NCBI GenBank assembly: GCA_023664485.1
Contig: JAMPFK010000004.1
Coordinates: 102,059 to 166,058 of the forward strand
Reading direction: 5' to 3'
Length of the DNA stretch: 64,000 nt
Source: Bacteroides fragilis
Lineage (GTDB): Bacteria > Bacillota > Clostridia > Lachnospirales > Lachnospiraceae
Shown piece by piece: positions 43,955 to 53,644 of the stretch (its first letter is position 1; each line of letters opens with the position of its first letter). The notes beneath the pieces are model-generated. The model saw only the letters and a list, made by a program, of their open reading frames with translations, made no database searches and had not been told where the DNA came from. A program made the translations under genes and the position numbers.

Positions 43955-46297
43955 ATGGGAAAGCTGTTTGCAGGTAGAATAAAGGAGATTGCGACTGTTT
44001 GTGTAATATATATTTTTTTGTTGCTAATCACATTTTTTCCTGTCATTTTTGGAAAAAAGTCTTTATATCCTATGACATACCTGGGTAGGTCTACCGCTTA
44101 TCTGGTGGGTGATGAAAGTATATATGAATATCTTATGCATGGTGGAACATATGTGGACGCGGGCGCGGCTGACTGGGTAGAAATTCCGATTGTTGCTGCA
44201 GCAAATTCATGTATAGCGCACGGTGAAATGCCATTGTGGGATGTCTACAGTTCTATGGGAATGCCAATTATTGATAATAATAATGGCAGTACGTTAGCGC
44301 CTTTTGCATGGCTGCTTAGTATAAACGATTCAGAGGCAATGTGGAATTTCGTTTATCTGGCGCGCCTTTTTATCATGATGATTTTTACATATTTCTTTTT
44401 TAGAGAGATGCAGATAGGGAAGCTTGGATCTTTTACAGGCGGATTTGTATTTGGTTTTTCCGGGTATGTAATTCTTTATATGGATATCTTTTTCCTGCAT
44501 GTGGATACTTTCTTACCGATGCTCATGTGGGCATCTTTGCATTATAAAAATAAACATACGATAAAAAACTGGATTTTGGTAACTCTTTCTATCGTATTCA
44601 TGTGCTTGGGTGGAAATCCACAAAATCTTATTACCGGATGTTTGTTGGCTGTTTCTTACTATCTGTTCTTAACTTGTGCTAAACAGGAGAATGTTCGACG
44701 TGTTTTCAGGAAAGAGGTATTTATCGACTTTTTTCAGTATTTAGCCGCTTATATTTTTGCGGTAGCTTTAACTATGGGATATTGGCTTTCTTTTATTACA
44801 TTGTACTTAAATTGCCATTCATACCATGGACACGCCGGAATGTCAATAAAAAGTATAAAAGAATTTATGGGATTTATTTTGCCAGTTGGATTATTTGATC
44901 ATACGCGTCGTGGGCTGCTAATGCCCTATTTAGGGGTAATGGTATGTATCTTTATAGTCTCACAGATTATTATTAAAAAAAACAGGAAATTTTTCGCTGA
45001 AAAGATATTTTTCGTTGGATTTATTATATTGTTTTCTTTAAAGATACTTGGTTTTCCATTAATAAACTGGATAGGAAAGCTCCCAATATTGTCTAATTTA
45101 TCTTTTACTAAGTATAATGCAGCAATATATTTTGGAGTTGCATGCCTGGTGGCTATGATATTTGATGATATGTTGCGAGAGGTGAATATCAGAAGAAAAT
45201 TTATAACATGTTTTTTGGTTTTACTGTGTTGTATAGTTGCTTTGCTGAATAATCATTTTAATTTTTATAATATGAATGAACTGGTTGTAACATATTTACG
45301 TTATATGGAGGTAATTTATGTATTTATAATAGGAATAATGTTAATATGTATATTATATAGTAATGTGAAACTTTTCATATTTGCATGCAGCGGTTTAATT
45401 GTTCTGGAATTAATGAGTTATCCAATGTTTCAGAATATAATCAGAATTGATAAAGAGACTGCATTTCATGAACCGGAATTTGTTGAGGTGTTAAAGAGCA
45501 GCAGAGAGAATGATTATGATAGAGTATTTTGTTTAAATGGATTACTTATGGGAAATATGTCGGCAATATATGAAATTTGCAGTTTAAATGGAATTTCACC
45601 GACACCGGAGATTCATTATTGGAATTTTATGAATGAATTAGTTTTGGATCATAATCTTGATCTGCAAATGGTTACAACGGAGTCAAATGTGTACGTTCCC
45701 TCTTCCAAGAGGTATCTTGATTTATTAGGCGTTCAGTATGTGTTGACGGATAATTATGTTACAATAGAGGACCCTGATTTAATTGTAATATATGAAGGCG
45801 ATGGAGTGACTATATATCATAATAATTCTGCCTGTAATAAAGCGTTTGCTGTTCATAATTTATTATATTCAGATTGCGAAGAAACAAGTTTGCAGTATTT
45901 AAAAGAGGATATAGATTTATCGATGACTGCGGTGATTGAAACAGAGGACGATGGGGATATCGAGATAGGGCAAAGCGCCGGAAGTGTCGATGAAATAGAG
46001 ATAGTTGAATATAATAATAATTCAGTAGTTATCGAATGTGCAATGGAAGAAAATGGGCTTTTAATACTTTCGGATTTATATTATCCAGGCTGGAAAGTAT
46101 ATGTTGATGGAGTAGAAGATAAAGTAATCAGGACAGATGACATTTTGAGGGGAGTATATTTGACAGCGGGAGAACATGATGTGAGATTCGTATATAAACC
46201 GGGTTCATTGAAATACGGTATTGCAATAAGTATTGGTAGTATAGTAATATTTATATTAGTGTTAGTGATAAAACGAAAAAAGGAGACTGTGAGATGA
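43955..46297 (+). CDS. YfhO family GT-C-like membrane protein
   Basis: A 780-residue protein with about twelve helices and a soluble C-terminal domain. It matches YfhO: an N-terminal first helix and outer loop rich in acidic residues, GEMPLWDVYSSMGMPI (about residue 92), and near the end SDLYYPGWKVYVDGVEDK (about residue 705) and LTAGEHDVRFVYKPGS. YfhO proteins are implicated in glycosylating teichoic acids with lipid-linked sugars in Bacillus and Listeria. Here it probably decorates the exported polymer outside the cell using donors from GtrB (60665). It begins three bases after rfbF, and its stop overlaps the next ATG. Confidence 0.88.
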   Translation: MGKLFAGRIKEIATVCVIYIFLLLITFFPVIFGKKSLYPMTYLGRSTAYLVGDESIYEYLMHGGTYVDAGAADWVEIPIVAAANSCIAHGEMPLWDVYSSMGMPIIDNNNGSTLAPFAWLLSINDSEAMWNFVYLARLFIMMIFTYFFFREMQIGKLGSFTGGFVFGFSGYVILYMDIFFLHVDTFLPMLMWASLHYKNKHTIKNWILVTLSIVFMCLGGNPQNLITGCLLAVSYYLFLTCAKQENVRRVFRKEVFIDFFQYLAAYIFAVALTMGYWLSFITLYLNCHSYHGHAGMSIKSIKEFMGFILPVGLFDHTRRGLLMPYLGVMVCIFIVSQIIIKKNRKFFAEKIFFVGFIILFSLKILGFPLINWIGKLPILSNLSFTKYNAAIYFGVACLVAMIFDDMLREVNIRRKFITCFLVLLCCIVALLNNHFNFYNMNELVVTYLRYMEVIYVFIIGIMLICILYSNVKLFIFACSGLIVLELMSYPMFQNIIRIDKETAFHEPEFVEVLKSSRENDYDRVFCLNGLLMGNMSAIYEICSLNGISPTPEIHYWNFMNELVLDHNLDLQMVTTESNVYVPSSKRYLDLLGVQYVLTDNYVTIEDPDLIVIYEGDGVTIYHNNSACNKAFAVHNLLYSDCEETSLQYLKEDIDLSMTAVIETEDDGDIEIGQSAGSVDEIEIVEYNNNSVVIECAMEENGLLILSDLYYPGWKVYVDGVEDKVIRTDDILRGVYLTAGEHDVRFVYKPGSLKYGIAISIGSIVIFILVLVIKRKKETVR

Positions 46298-47652
46298 AGA
46301 AAAAAGTGGTAATAGTTGGAGCCGGCATAGCTGGCCTTACAACAGGTTATAAGTTAATCAATGCTGGTTATGATGTGACTATCGTCGAACGAGATGATGC
46401 GGTTGGCGGGCTTTCGAGGACATATAAAGATAAGAAATTTGCTTTTGATAGCGGTCCTCACAGGTTTTATACAAAGAATCCGGAAGTGATTGCGTTCATT
46501 CAGGATATATTAGGTGAGAATTATTTATCTATGAAGATGACCAGTAGTGTATATATTCTGGGGAAATATTATGATTGGCCGCTTTCATTAAAAGTTGTCT
46601 TAAAACTACCTTTCAAAGTGATGTTTTTTGCAGCTATAGATATGATCCGTTTAATGTTTAAGAAGCCGAAAGATGTAGATAATTATAGTGAGTATGTATT
46701 GCAGAGGTATGGTAAAACGTTATACAGAATTGATTTTGATCCATACACAGCAAAGTTTGCTAAAATCCCAACAAATCAATTGCATTCTGATTGGTCAAAG
46801 GCGGGTGTTAACCGTGCTGTAATTAACGAGAAAGTCAAAATGAATTCAATATTTGATGTAGTAAAAAACACGATTTTTCCGCAGAAAGAAAATATTACAA
46901 TTATTTATCCGAACGAAGGAATCTCCGTTTTTAGTGAAGTATTGAAGAAGCGGATTGAGGAAAAGGGCGGCAAAATTATTTTAAATACTAAGCCAACAAC
47001 GTGTGAAATAAATAATAAAAAAATCATAGCGGTTAATTTTACAGATGGCAGTAAAGAAGAAAATGTGGATCATGTTGTGTGGACAGGTTCTATTAATGAA
47101 GCGGCTGAAGTACTACATTTACCTCAAAAGGAGTTAGAATATTTAAATATTATTACTTATAATGTAAAGTTAAAAGGCGAACCTAAGATGAAGGACCAAT
47201 GGATTTATTATGTAGATGACGATTTGATTTTTAACCGTTTATATAATACTGTGCGTTTTTCTCCTTATAAAGCGCCAAAGGGGTATTATGGACTTTGTGT
47301 TGAAGTTACCTGTAGAGATAATAGTGATGTGATGAAAAATCCGGAGAGTATTTATGATAGAGTATTAGCGGATTTAAAAAAGGTTAGACTAATTGATTCG
47401 GATAAAGAAGTGGTGGGTATTTCACATCAGTTGTTATATCAGGCATACCCAATTTATAAGATAAATTACAGAACAGAATTAAGAAAAGCTTTTGATGATA
47501 TTAATAATAGTGTTGAAAATCTGACTTTAGCGGGAAGAAATGGTTTATTTTGGTACAACAATATGGATCATTCAATTGAAAATGCCTTTGAAACCGCTCA
47601 AAATATTATGAATGGGAAACGGCATATTGCAATAAATGAATTCTGGAAGTAG
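46294..47652 (+). CDS. FAD-dependent oxidoreductase (amine-oxidase/UGM-like)
   Basis: A 452-residue flavoprotein. The N-terminus VVIVGAGIAGLTTGYKL is a dinucleotide-binding fold, followed by ERDDAVGGLSRTY (about residue 33) and FDSGPHRFYTKNP (about 51), as in UDP-galactopyranose mutases and protoporphyrinogen-oxidase-like enzymes. The C-terminal NLTLAGRNGLFWYNNMDHSIENA segment closes the FAD site. In sugar loci such proteins act as mutases or sugar oxidoreductases. It overlaps the YfhO gene by four bases. A furanose-forming mutase is plausible, but the length exceeds a typical bacterial UDP-galactopyranose mutase (about 370-390), so I leave the reaction open. Confidence 0.8.
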   Translation: MKKKVVIVGAGIAGLTTGYKLINAGYDVTIVERDDAVGGLSRTYKDKKFAFDSGPHRFYTKNPEVIAFIQDILGENYLSMKMTSSVYILGKYYDWPLSLKVVLKLPFKVMFFAAIDMIRLMFKKPKDVDNYSEYVLQRYGKTLYRIDFDPYTAKFAKIPTNQLHSDWSKAGVNRAVINEKVKMNSIFDVVKNTIFPQKENITIIYPNEGISVFSEVLKKRIEEKGGKIILNTKPTTCEINNKKIIAVNFTDGSKEENVDHVVWTGSINEAAEVLHLPQKELEYLNIITYNVKLKGEPKMKDQWIYYVDDDLIFNRLYNTVRFSPYKAPKGYYGLCVEVTCRDNSDVMKNPESIYDRVLADLKKVRLIDSDKEVVGISHQLLYQAYPIYKINYRTELRKAFDDINNSVENLTLAGRNGLFWYNNMDHSIENAFETAQNIMNGKRHIAINEFWK

Positions 47653-47659
47653 GCTGGGC

Positions 47660-49654
47660 ATGAGAAGACGAATATCTTTTACGATATTTATTGTTGTAAA
47701 TATGATAATTGCATTATATTGTATCATATCATTCTGGAGTTTTGGAGAGATAAAGAGCAATCCCGTAAAATTTTTGTGGGGAAGCTATGAAAATAAAACA
47801 ATATATTTATTGGAAGATATAGTTGAAAATAATCTTCTCGAAAATGCCGTTGTATTAGATAACAATAATATATATGCGGAAGATGCTGATTCCATTATAA
47901 GAATTCACGAGAGCTATAGTATTAAATCTATTGTAATAAATGTTTTGGATTTTGAAAATCCGGAAGGGACAGATGCTTTAGCATTAACCACACATGTTTA
48001 TTATAGAAATAAACAAAATGAAGAAAAATCAAAAATATTGCTAACAAGAATCGGAGATAATATTTTTAATTTGGATGATTGTAAATCGAAGGAGTGTATT
48101 ATCTCATTAAGTAATATTCCTCAAAGCAGCATATTAATACAAAGTATTGAAGTATGTAATTATAAGCAGAAGTATCAATACATTTTCTGGGGACTGACAT
48201 TATGCATTATATTATGTACAATGGGTATAAATTATTGCAAAACAGAACGGGAAAAGTATAATAAGCATTCTGATTTGATTTATAAAATGAGGAAATATAC
48301 ATTTCTGGTTTCTTTTTGTTTTACAATAATATTAATTGGAATATATGTTTATTACTACTTTCTGTGGCCGCATATAATTCATCCTGAAGCATATAGTGAT
48401 TTTGCGCAGTATGCAAATAAGGACCGTGGATTATTTTTGAAAAATTTAATACCTAAAGTTTTTGATTGCACAATGATTGAGCATGGGTTATATCGGTCAA
48501 GGGCATTGGCTTTTCTATGGCAGTATATTGATACGAATCTAATGATTGTGCTTGATAGATTAATTCCCGGATTTGGGATTAAAATGCCATTAACGCTATT
48601 GATAATCCCGGCGTCAATATTAGTATGGGGATATGTATTCAGGAAAAACTTCACGGATGTTTCATGGGTATGGGGAATATTATTTGGCGCAGTTATGTTA
48701 TTTATTCCTAATATTCAAACAGCTACATATTTATTTTTAAGATCTGCTAAAATTCTTGTGCCGGTTTTAGGACTTGGAATTATAAATTATGGTATAAATC
48801 ATCTGGAAGAAGATATGACAATAAAACAATATGCACAAATATGGAAGGAAAATATTTTGTGCATTTTATTGTTATTTATTTTATGTACATTTGATGAACA
48901 AGTGATAGCTGTATGTGTTTTTTTGTTTGGTATTTCGATATTATCGATGCTGTATCGGAAAAGAATACAGCGTTTGAGTATAAATATGTTAGCTGTATTG
49001 GTTATGTATATTGTATATGATAAATGGTGGGGACGTTGGCTGTTTGAATATTTTACGCCGGTAAAATTACAAAAGCATGTGCATAATATTTCAATGGTTA
49101 TTACGGATTTTGATTTTATATATGTGCGGCAAAGTCTGGAAATTTATGTAAAGATTTTGCGGGAAACTTTTATTAATGATATTATATTAGGTGCAGTTTT
49201 TGGGGTTTTTATTGGATTATGGTTTTGTATAGATAATTGGAAAGAAAAGTTAATTGCTATTTCTTTATTGTTATTATCTTATGGTTTGACATTAGTAATC
49301 TTAATAGGATTACCAATATTGTACTACTATGATGATATGATATTAAGTATTTATTTTATTAGTTCTATTCTGATTTTTATATATGCAATGATTTATGTCT
49401 TATCCAAATCTAAAATATTAGAAAACACTAAGCATAGTACAGGTTTTATTAAAAGAGAAATTGTAGTGTTTGCGCTTATGTTATTACTGTTCGTAAATAT
49501 TAGAAATATTGAGCAGTGTCACTTGCGGCATCTGGGTATTAATGGCGGATCGGTCCAGTTTAGGGATGAATTATATGATTTATCATATTTTGATAAATAT
49601 TATGATTCTGTTATTGTGACCAGGCAGCAATATGATAATTATATAGAGAAATAA
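47660..49654 (+). CDS. Polytopic membrane protein with N-terminal outer domain, putative GT-C
   Basis: A 664-residue protein not matched to a named family. After one N-terminal helix there are about 140 polar residues predicted outside the cell, then about eleven helices. A loop near residue 245 (HPEAYSDFAQYANKDRG) carries acidic residues in the place expected for GT-C catalysis. This general plan resembles the DUF6056 protein at the window start and the 869-residue protein at 28282. ATG 47660 follows AGGCTGGG, and the gene starts seven bases after the flavoprotein stop. Probably another outer-face sugar transferase. Confidence 0.6.
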   Translation: MRRRISFTIFIVVNMIIALYCIISFWSFGEIKSNPVKFLWGSYENKTIYLLEDIVENNLLENAVVLDNNNIYAEDADSIIRIHESYSIKSIVINVLDFENPEGTDALALTTHVYYRNKQNEEKSKILLTRIGDNIFNLDDCKSKECIISLSNIPQSSILIQSIEVCNYKQKYQYIFWGLTLCIILCTMGINYCKTEREKYNKHSDLIYKMRKYTFLVSFCFTIILIGIYVYYYFLWPHIIHPEAYSDFAQYANKDRGLFLKNLIPKVFDCTMIEHGLYRSRALAFLWQYIDTNLMIVLDRLIPGFGIKMPLTLLIIPASILVWGYVFRKNFTDVSWVWGILFGAVMLFIPNIQTATYLFLRSAKILVPVLGLGIINYGINHLEEDMTIKQYAQIWKENILCILLLFILCTFDEQVIAVCVFLFGISILSMLYRKRIQRLSINMLAVLVMYIVYDKWWGRWLFEYFTPVKLQKHVHNISMVITDFDFIYVRQSLEIYVKILRETFINDIILGAVFGVFIGLWFCIDNWKEKLIAISLLLLSYGLTLVILIGLPILYYYDDMILSIYFISSILIFIYAMIYVLSKSKILENTKHSTGFIKREIVVFALMLLLFVNIRNIEQCHLRHLGINGGSVQFRDELYDLSYFDKYYDSVIVTRQQYDNYIEK

Positions 49655-49674
49655 TATAAAAAGGTGGAACGGCT

Positions 49675-50625
49675 ATGGAAAGAGTTTTGGTAACAGGTGG
49701 AACTGGTTATATTGGACAATATGTGTGTAATTTGTTAAAAGAGATGGGATATGAAGTGATCATTACCTCCAGAAAAAATACTGCAAACGTGTTGGGATAT
49801 CCCTGCCGTTACCTGGAATTACTGGATACGGAATCAATTGAGGGGTGCTGTAAAGATATAGATATCGTTATTCATATGGCTAATTTAGACGAACGGCTTA
49901 TAAAGGAGAGGACGAAGGAAGCTTTCCTGGCAAACTCATATGCGACAAGAGAAATATATTTGGACGCGGTGAAAAATGGAGTAAAACAGTTTATTTATCT
50001 GTCAACCTTTCATGTATATGGTAAAAGTGACGGAATAATTGATGAAATGGCTGAAATACATCCTAAAACAGATTATGCTTTATCACACTATTTTGCCGAA
50101 TGTTTTCTGAAACAGTTATCTGAACAGACAACCTGTAAAGTTTCGGTCATACGCCTGGCAAATGGTATAGGGCTTCCCCTGGCGGATGTGGATAAATGGT
50201 ATTTGGCCGTTAATGATTTTTGCAGATTGGCTTATTATGAAAAAAAGATTACTATGAAGTCAAATGGTTTGCCAATCAGGGATTTTATTGCAATTAAGGA
50301 TGTCGCGCAGGCTGTTTTGGTATTAATGCAACAAAATGAAAAGCAAAAGAATATTTATGATATATATAATATAAGTATGCAGAAAACATACAGCATTAGA
50401 GAAATTGCAATTAAAGTGGCAGAAGTTTATGAAAGTAAATATCATGGGAAGGTGTTTTTAGAGGTTCCGGAAGTGACAGAACAGCAAATACAGGAAATAA
50501 AACCTTTGTTGTTCAAATCTGAAAAGATACGTTGCATGGGCTGGAAGCCGGAAAGTAGCATAGAGAAGGTAATAGAAGAAATTTTTGATTGGTTAGATAA
50601 AGAGAGTTATTGTAAAGGAATCTGA
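49675..50625 (+). CDS. NAD-dependent epimerase/dehydratase family protein
   Basis: A 316-residue extended short-chain dehydrogenase. The cofactor site is VLVTGGTGYIGQYVC; VIHMAN and FIYLSTFHVYG (about residues 65 and 107) are typical. At the active site the sequence is YALSHYFAE (about residue 130), so the usual Tyr-x3-Lys has His in place of Lys. This may lower or change catalysis, or mark a sub-family. It could reduce or epimerise a CDP-4-keto-6-deoxyhexose. A GGTGG-type site precedes the ATG, and the acyltransferase gene follows after one base. Confidence 0.82.
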   Translation: MERVLVTGGTGYIGQYVCNLLKEMGYEVIITSRKNTANVLGYPCRYLELLDTESIEGCCKDIDIVIHMANLDERLIKERTKEAFLANSYATREIYLDAVKNGVKQFIYLSTFHVYGKSDGIIDEMAEIHPKTDYALSHYFAECFLKQLSEQTTCKVSVIRLANGIGLPLADVDKWYLAVNDFCRLAYYEKKITMKSNGLPIRDFIAIKDVAQAVLVLMQQNEKQKNIYDIYNISMQKTYSIREIAIKVAEVYESKYHGKVFLEVPEVTEQQIQEIKPLLFKSEKIRCMGWKPESSIEKVIEEIFDWLDKESYCKGI

Positions 50626-50731
50626 AATGAATTATAAAGCAGAAGTAAGTTATATAAAAGGTATTGGAATAATTTTGATAGTTTTAAGCCACTGTTGCGG
50701 ATTTATTCAACCATATTTAAGTATGTTTTCC

Positions 50732-51397
50732 GTTGCAATTTTCTTTTTTGTAATTGGTTATACATATAATTATGAAAAGTATGCGGCGAATTATCCGTTA
50801 TTAATAGGGACAAGGATTTATTCATTGTTGTCACAGTATATAATCTATATGGTGATATTGATGATTTTTCACAATTTTTTTATTGATACGGGAGTGATCA
50901 ATGATGTGTCAGTGAAATACCAGGGATTTGATTATATCAATCAATTTGTCAGTTTCTTTCTGTTGAATAACGAACCGGAATGCGGAGCTGTCTGGTTTCT
51001 TGTACCATGGATATGTTCAACGTTTCTGTTTGGATATTTATGCTGGAAATGCAACAGGTATAAGAGACCGGCGCTGCTTGTGAGCGTAGTATGTATTTGC
51101 CTGGGGATATTAGGAGAAGTATTAATAATATCCGGATACAGGAATGGTTACCGATTTGAAACAACTTTATTAGTGATGCCGATTGTGTTGCTGGGGTGGT
51201 TAATAAAGAGATATAACGGAATATGCAAAACTAATATAGGGGGGGGGTATTTTATCTGTTATCATTATAATAGGTGCATATAAATATTATGGTATATCAA
51301 TTAGTATGGGAAGCGGTATTATTTTAAGCCCGTATACTTTTTATATTATTACTTTTGCAGGTCTGTATTTAACCGGTTACTGGGTAAAGCTGTTAAA
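50732..51397 (+). repeat. Copy A of a 666-bp direct repeat
   Basis: I find no difference between 50732-51397 and 51766-52431 (offset 1034 bases), including the G9 tract. The flanking gene ends differ at many positions, so the two genes are old duplicates with a homogenised centre. Confidence 0.88.
51239..51247 (+). repeat. G9 tract in acyltransferase A (out of frame)
   Basis: Nine G between ATA and TAT codons. Frame 50627 enters and stops soon after; the downstream frame is reached by loss of one G or gain of two. No other sequence change is needed to restore the gene. Confidence 0.93.
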
Positions 51398-51765
51398 TAA
51401 GCTGAATTGGAAAAAATGGAATATAATTGAGATATGCGGAAAATATAGTTTTGACATAATGGTCTTACATATGTTGTTTTTTCGGTTGTGTTGGGCCGCA
51501 AGTAAAGTTTGGGGGGAACCGGAAGAATATGTTTCATTTGTTTTCTCTCATACTATGGTGTGTTTCCTTACGGGTATAGTTTGTCCGATTATTATAAGAT
51601 ATGGATGTAATTGCTTTATCGTAAAGATAAAGAAGTGCATTAATTAATAGAAGGTACAGAATGAATTATAATAAAGAAGTAAGTTATATAAAAGGTATTG
51701 GAATAATTTTGGTAGTTTTGGGCCATTGTTGTAGATTTATCCAACCGTACTTATATATGTATCAT

Positions 51766-52431
51766 GTTGCAATTTTCTTTTTTGTAATTGGTTATACATA
51801 TAATTATGAAAAGTATGCGGCGAATTATCCGTTATTAATAGGGACAAGGATTTATTCATTGTTGTCACAGTATATAATCTATATGGTGATATTGATGATT
51901 TTTCACAATTTTTTTATTGATACGGGAGTGATCAATGATGTGTCAGTGAAATACCAGGGATTTGATTATATCAATCAATTTGTCAGTTTCTTTCTGTTGA
52001 ATAACGAACCGGAATGCGGAGCTGTCTGGTTTCTTGTACCATGGATATGTTCAACGTTTCTGTTTGGATATTTATGCTGGAAATGCAACAGGTATAAGAG
52101 ACCGGCGCTGCTTGTGAGCGTAGTATGTATTTGCCTGGGGATATTAGGAGAAGTATTAATAATATCCGGATACAGGAATGGTTACCGATTTGAAACAACT
52201 TTATTAGTGATGCCGATTGTGTTGCTGGGGTGGTTAATAAAGAGATATAACGGAATATGCAAAACTAATATAGGGGGGGGGTATTTTATCTGTTATCATT
52301 ATAATAGGTGCATATAAATATTATGGTATATCAATTAGTATGGGAAGCGGTATTATTTTAAGCCCGTATACTTTTTATATTATTACTTTTGCAGGTCTGT
52401 ATTTAACCGGTTACTGGGTAAAGCTGTTAAA
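51766..52431 (+). repeat. Copy B of a 666-bp direct repeat
   Basis: Identical to 50732-51397 as far as can be read. Recombination between the two copies would delete or duplicate a 1034-base unit and produce a single hybrid acyltransferase. Confidence 0.88.
52273..52281 (+). repeat. G9 tract in acyltransferase B (out of frame)
   Basis: Nine G in the same sequence context as in copy A. A one-base loss restores the frame. It lies inside the identical core, so tract length can also be copied between A and B by gene conversion. Confidence 0.93.
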
Positions 52432-52676
52432 CAGGCTGAATTGGGGAGAATGGAATATAATTGAGCTATGCGGAAAATATAGTTTTGACATTATGGTCTT
52501 ACACATTCTGTTTTTTCGGTTGTGTTGGGCTGCAAGTAAGGTTTTGGGAGAATCGAAAGAATATACTTCATTTGTTTTTTCTCACAGTTTAATATGTTTT
52601 ATAATGGGTGTAGTTTGTCCGATTATTATAAGATATGGATATAATTGTTTTATAGCAGGAATAAAAAGGATATATA

Positions 52677-53631
52677 ATGATGGAACGTGAAGAGTGGCTG
52701 GATGTCGCAAAAGGAATAGGTATCATAATGGTAGTGACACAGCATTTTCTTGGTGGTAAATTGGGAGAATGGATATTAATGTTTCATATGCCGCTATTTT
52801 TCTTTCTTTCAGGTTATATATTTCATGCAGAGAGATATGGTAGTTTCTCTTTATTTTGGAGAAATAAAGTCAGGCGCAGGGTAAGAACGTATATTTGGGT
52901 ATCAATCCCATTGATATTATCCAGGGGGGGGGTATACATGCAAAGAGTGGATTCACATGCTTTGTGATGTGATTTCCCAAAAAAGAGTTTGGACAATTTG
53001 GTTTTTGGCATGCTTGACAATTACTGAAATAATAGCATATTTGATGTATAGAATATTAAAAAAAATATCTTATCAATATATAGGAGCAATATTATCGTTG
53101 CTGATTGGGCTTGTATATGCAAAAGTGATAAACAGACCACTTGTCTGGAATACGGATATTGCATTAGTTGCTGTTTTTTACTTCACAAATGGGAGGATAT
53201 TTGCTTATTATCATTGCGCGGAATTGATGAGGAATTGCAAACAGAGAGTAATTTATGCCGGTGTATGTTTTTTATTGGTTGAAATAATCAGACGGGCAAA
53301 TGAAGTATTGGGAGGCGGATTTCTAAATATGGGAGGGGGTAATTATAGAATCGAATGGCTGACGATTCCGGCATCGTTAATAGGAATAGGGGGGATATTA
53401 TGGATTTCAATGAAATGGGAAAAATTTTCGCTTTTTGCTTTAACAGGTCGTAATTCTCTTTATATTTTTGCCTGGCATAATATAATATTTCGACCTCTTA
53501 TTGAAAAGATATTTTGTTTATCAGGAATAGATAATATGAGCCTGATAAGTATTTGGGTAAAAATAATATTAGCAATACTATTTGGGATATTATCAGGGAA
53601 ATTGATATCAAAAATCAAAATAATGATGTAA
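52677..53631 (+). pseudogene. Acyltransferase family 3 gene C (NolL/OafA-like), out of frame at G9 tract (likely phase-OFF)
   Basis: A third, diverged acyltransferase. The first frame (96 residues, 52677-52967) has WLDVAKGIGIIMVVTQHF with the active-site His, and FHMPLFFFLSGYIFH. It meets nine G at 52924-52932 and stops soon after. The remaining protein lies in the frame ending at 53631 (VWTIWFLACLTITEI, then SLYIFAWHNIIFRPL). Loss of one G gives a continuous 317-residue protein with no stop at the junction. Tandem ATGs at 52677 and 52680 follow AAAAGGA. The tract lies at a different place in this protein than in A and B, so it arose separately. Confidence 0.88.
52924..52932 (+). repeat. G9 tract in acyltransferase C (out of frame)
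   Basis: Nine G followed by TATACATG. The sequence around it differs from copies A and B except for the run itself and the following TAT. One-base loss restores the frame. Confidence 0.93.
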
Positions 53632-53644
53632 AGGAGCGCAATAT

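Larger units (their letters stand above)
50627..51647 (+). pseudogene. Acyltransferase family 3 gene A, out of frame at G9 tract (likely phase-OFF)
   Basis: The N-terminal frame (50627-51283) encodes 218 residues starting with the family motif IKGIGIILIVLSHCC (active-site His). It runs into nine G at 51239-51247 and stops 36 bases later. The frame that continues the protein has no stop between the tract and 51647 and encodes GILSVIIIIGAYKYYG and SFDIMVLHMLFF. Removing one G gives an uninterrupted 339-residue membrane acyltransferase, the normal family size. I therefore read it as a switched-off contingency gene, not a decayed one. It is a tandem duplicate of gene B. AAAGGA precedes the ATG, which starts one base after the epimerase stop. 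Confidence 0.88.
51661..52690 (+). pseudogene. Acyltransferase family 3 gene B, out of frame at G9 tract (likely phase-OFF)
   Basis: Tandem copy of gene A. Its N-terminus differs (VVLGHCCRFIQPYLYMYH instead of IVLSHCCGF-type), the middle is identical to A, and the C-terminus differs again (NRLNWGEWNIIELCGK). The first frame stops at 52317, 36 bases after nine G at 52273-52281. Loss of one G joins it to the 52340-52690 frame and gives 342 residues. The start has AGAAGG upstream, 14 bases after the end of gene A; the 3' end overlaps gene C by 14 bases. Different ends on a shared core suggest the two enzymes may differ in acyl site or sugar. Confidence 0.88.
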
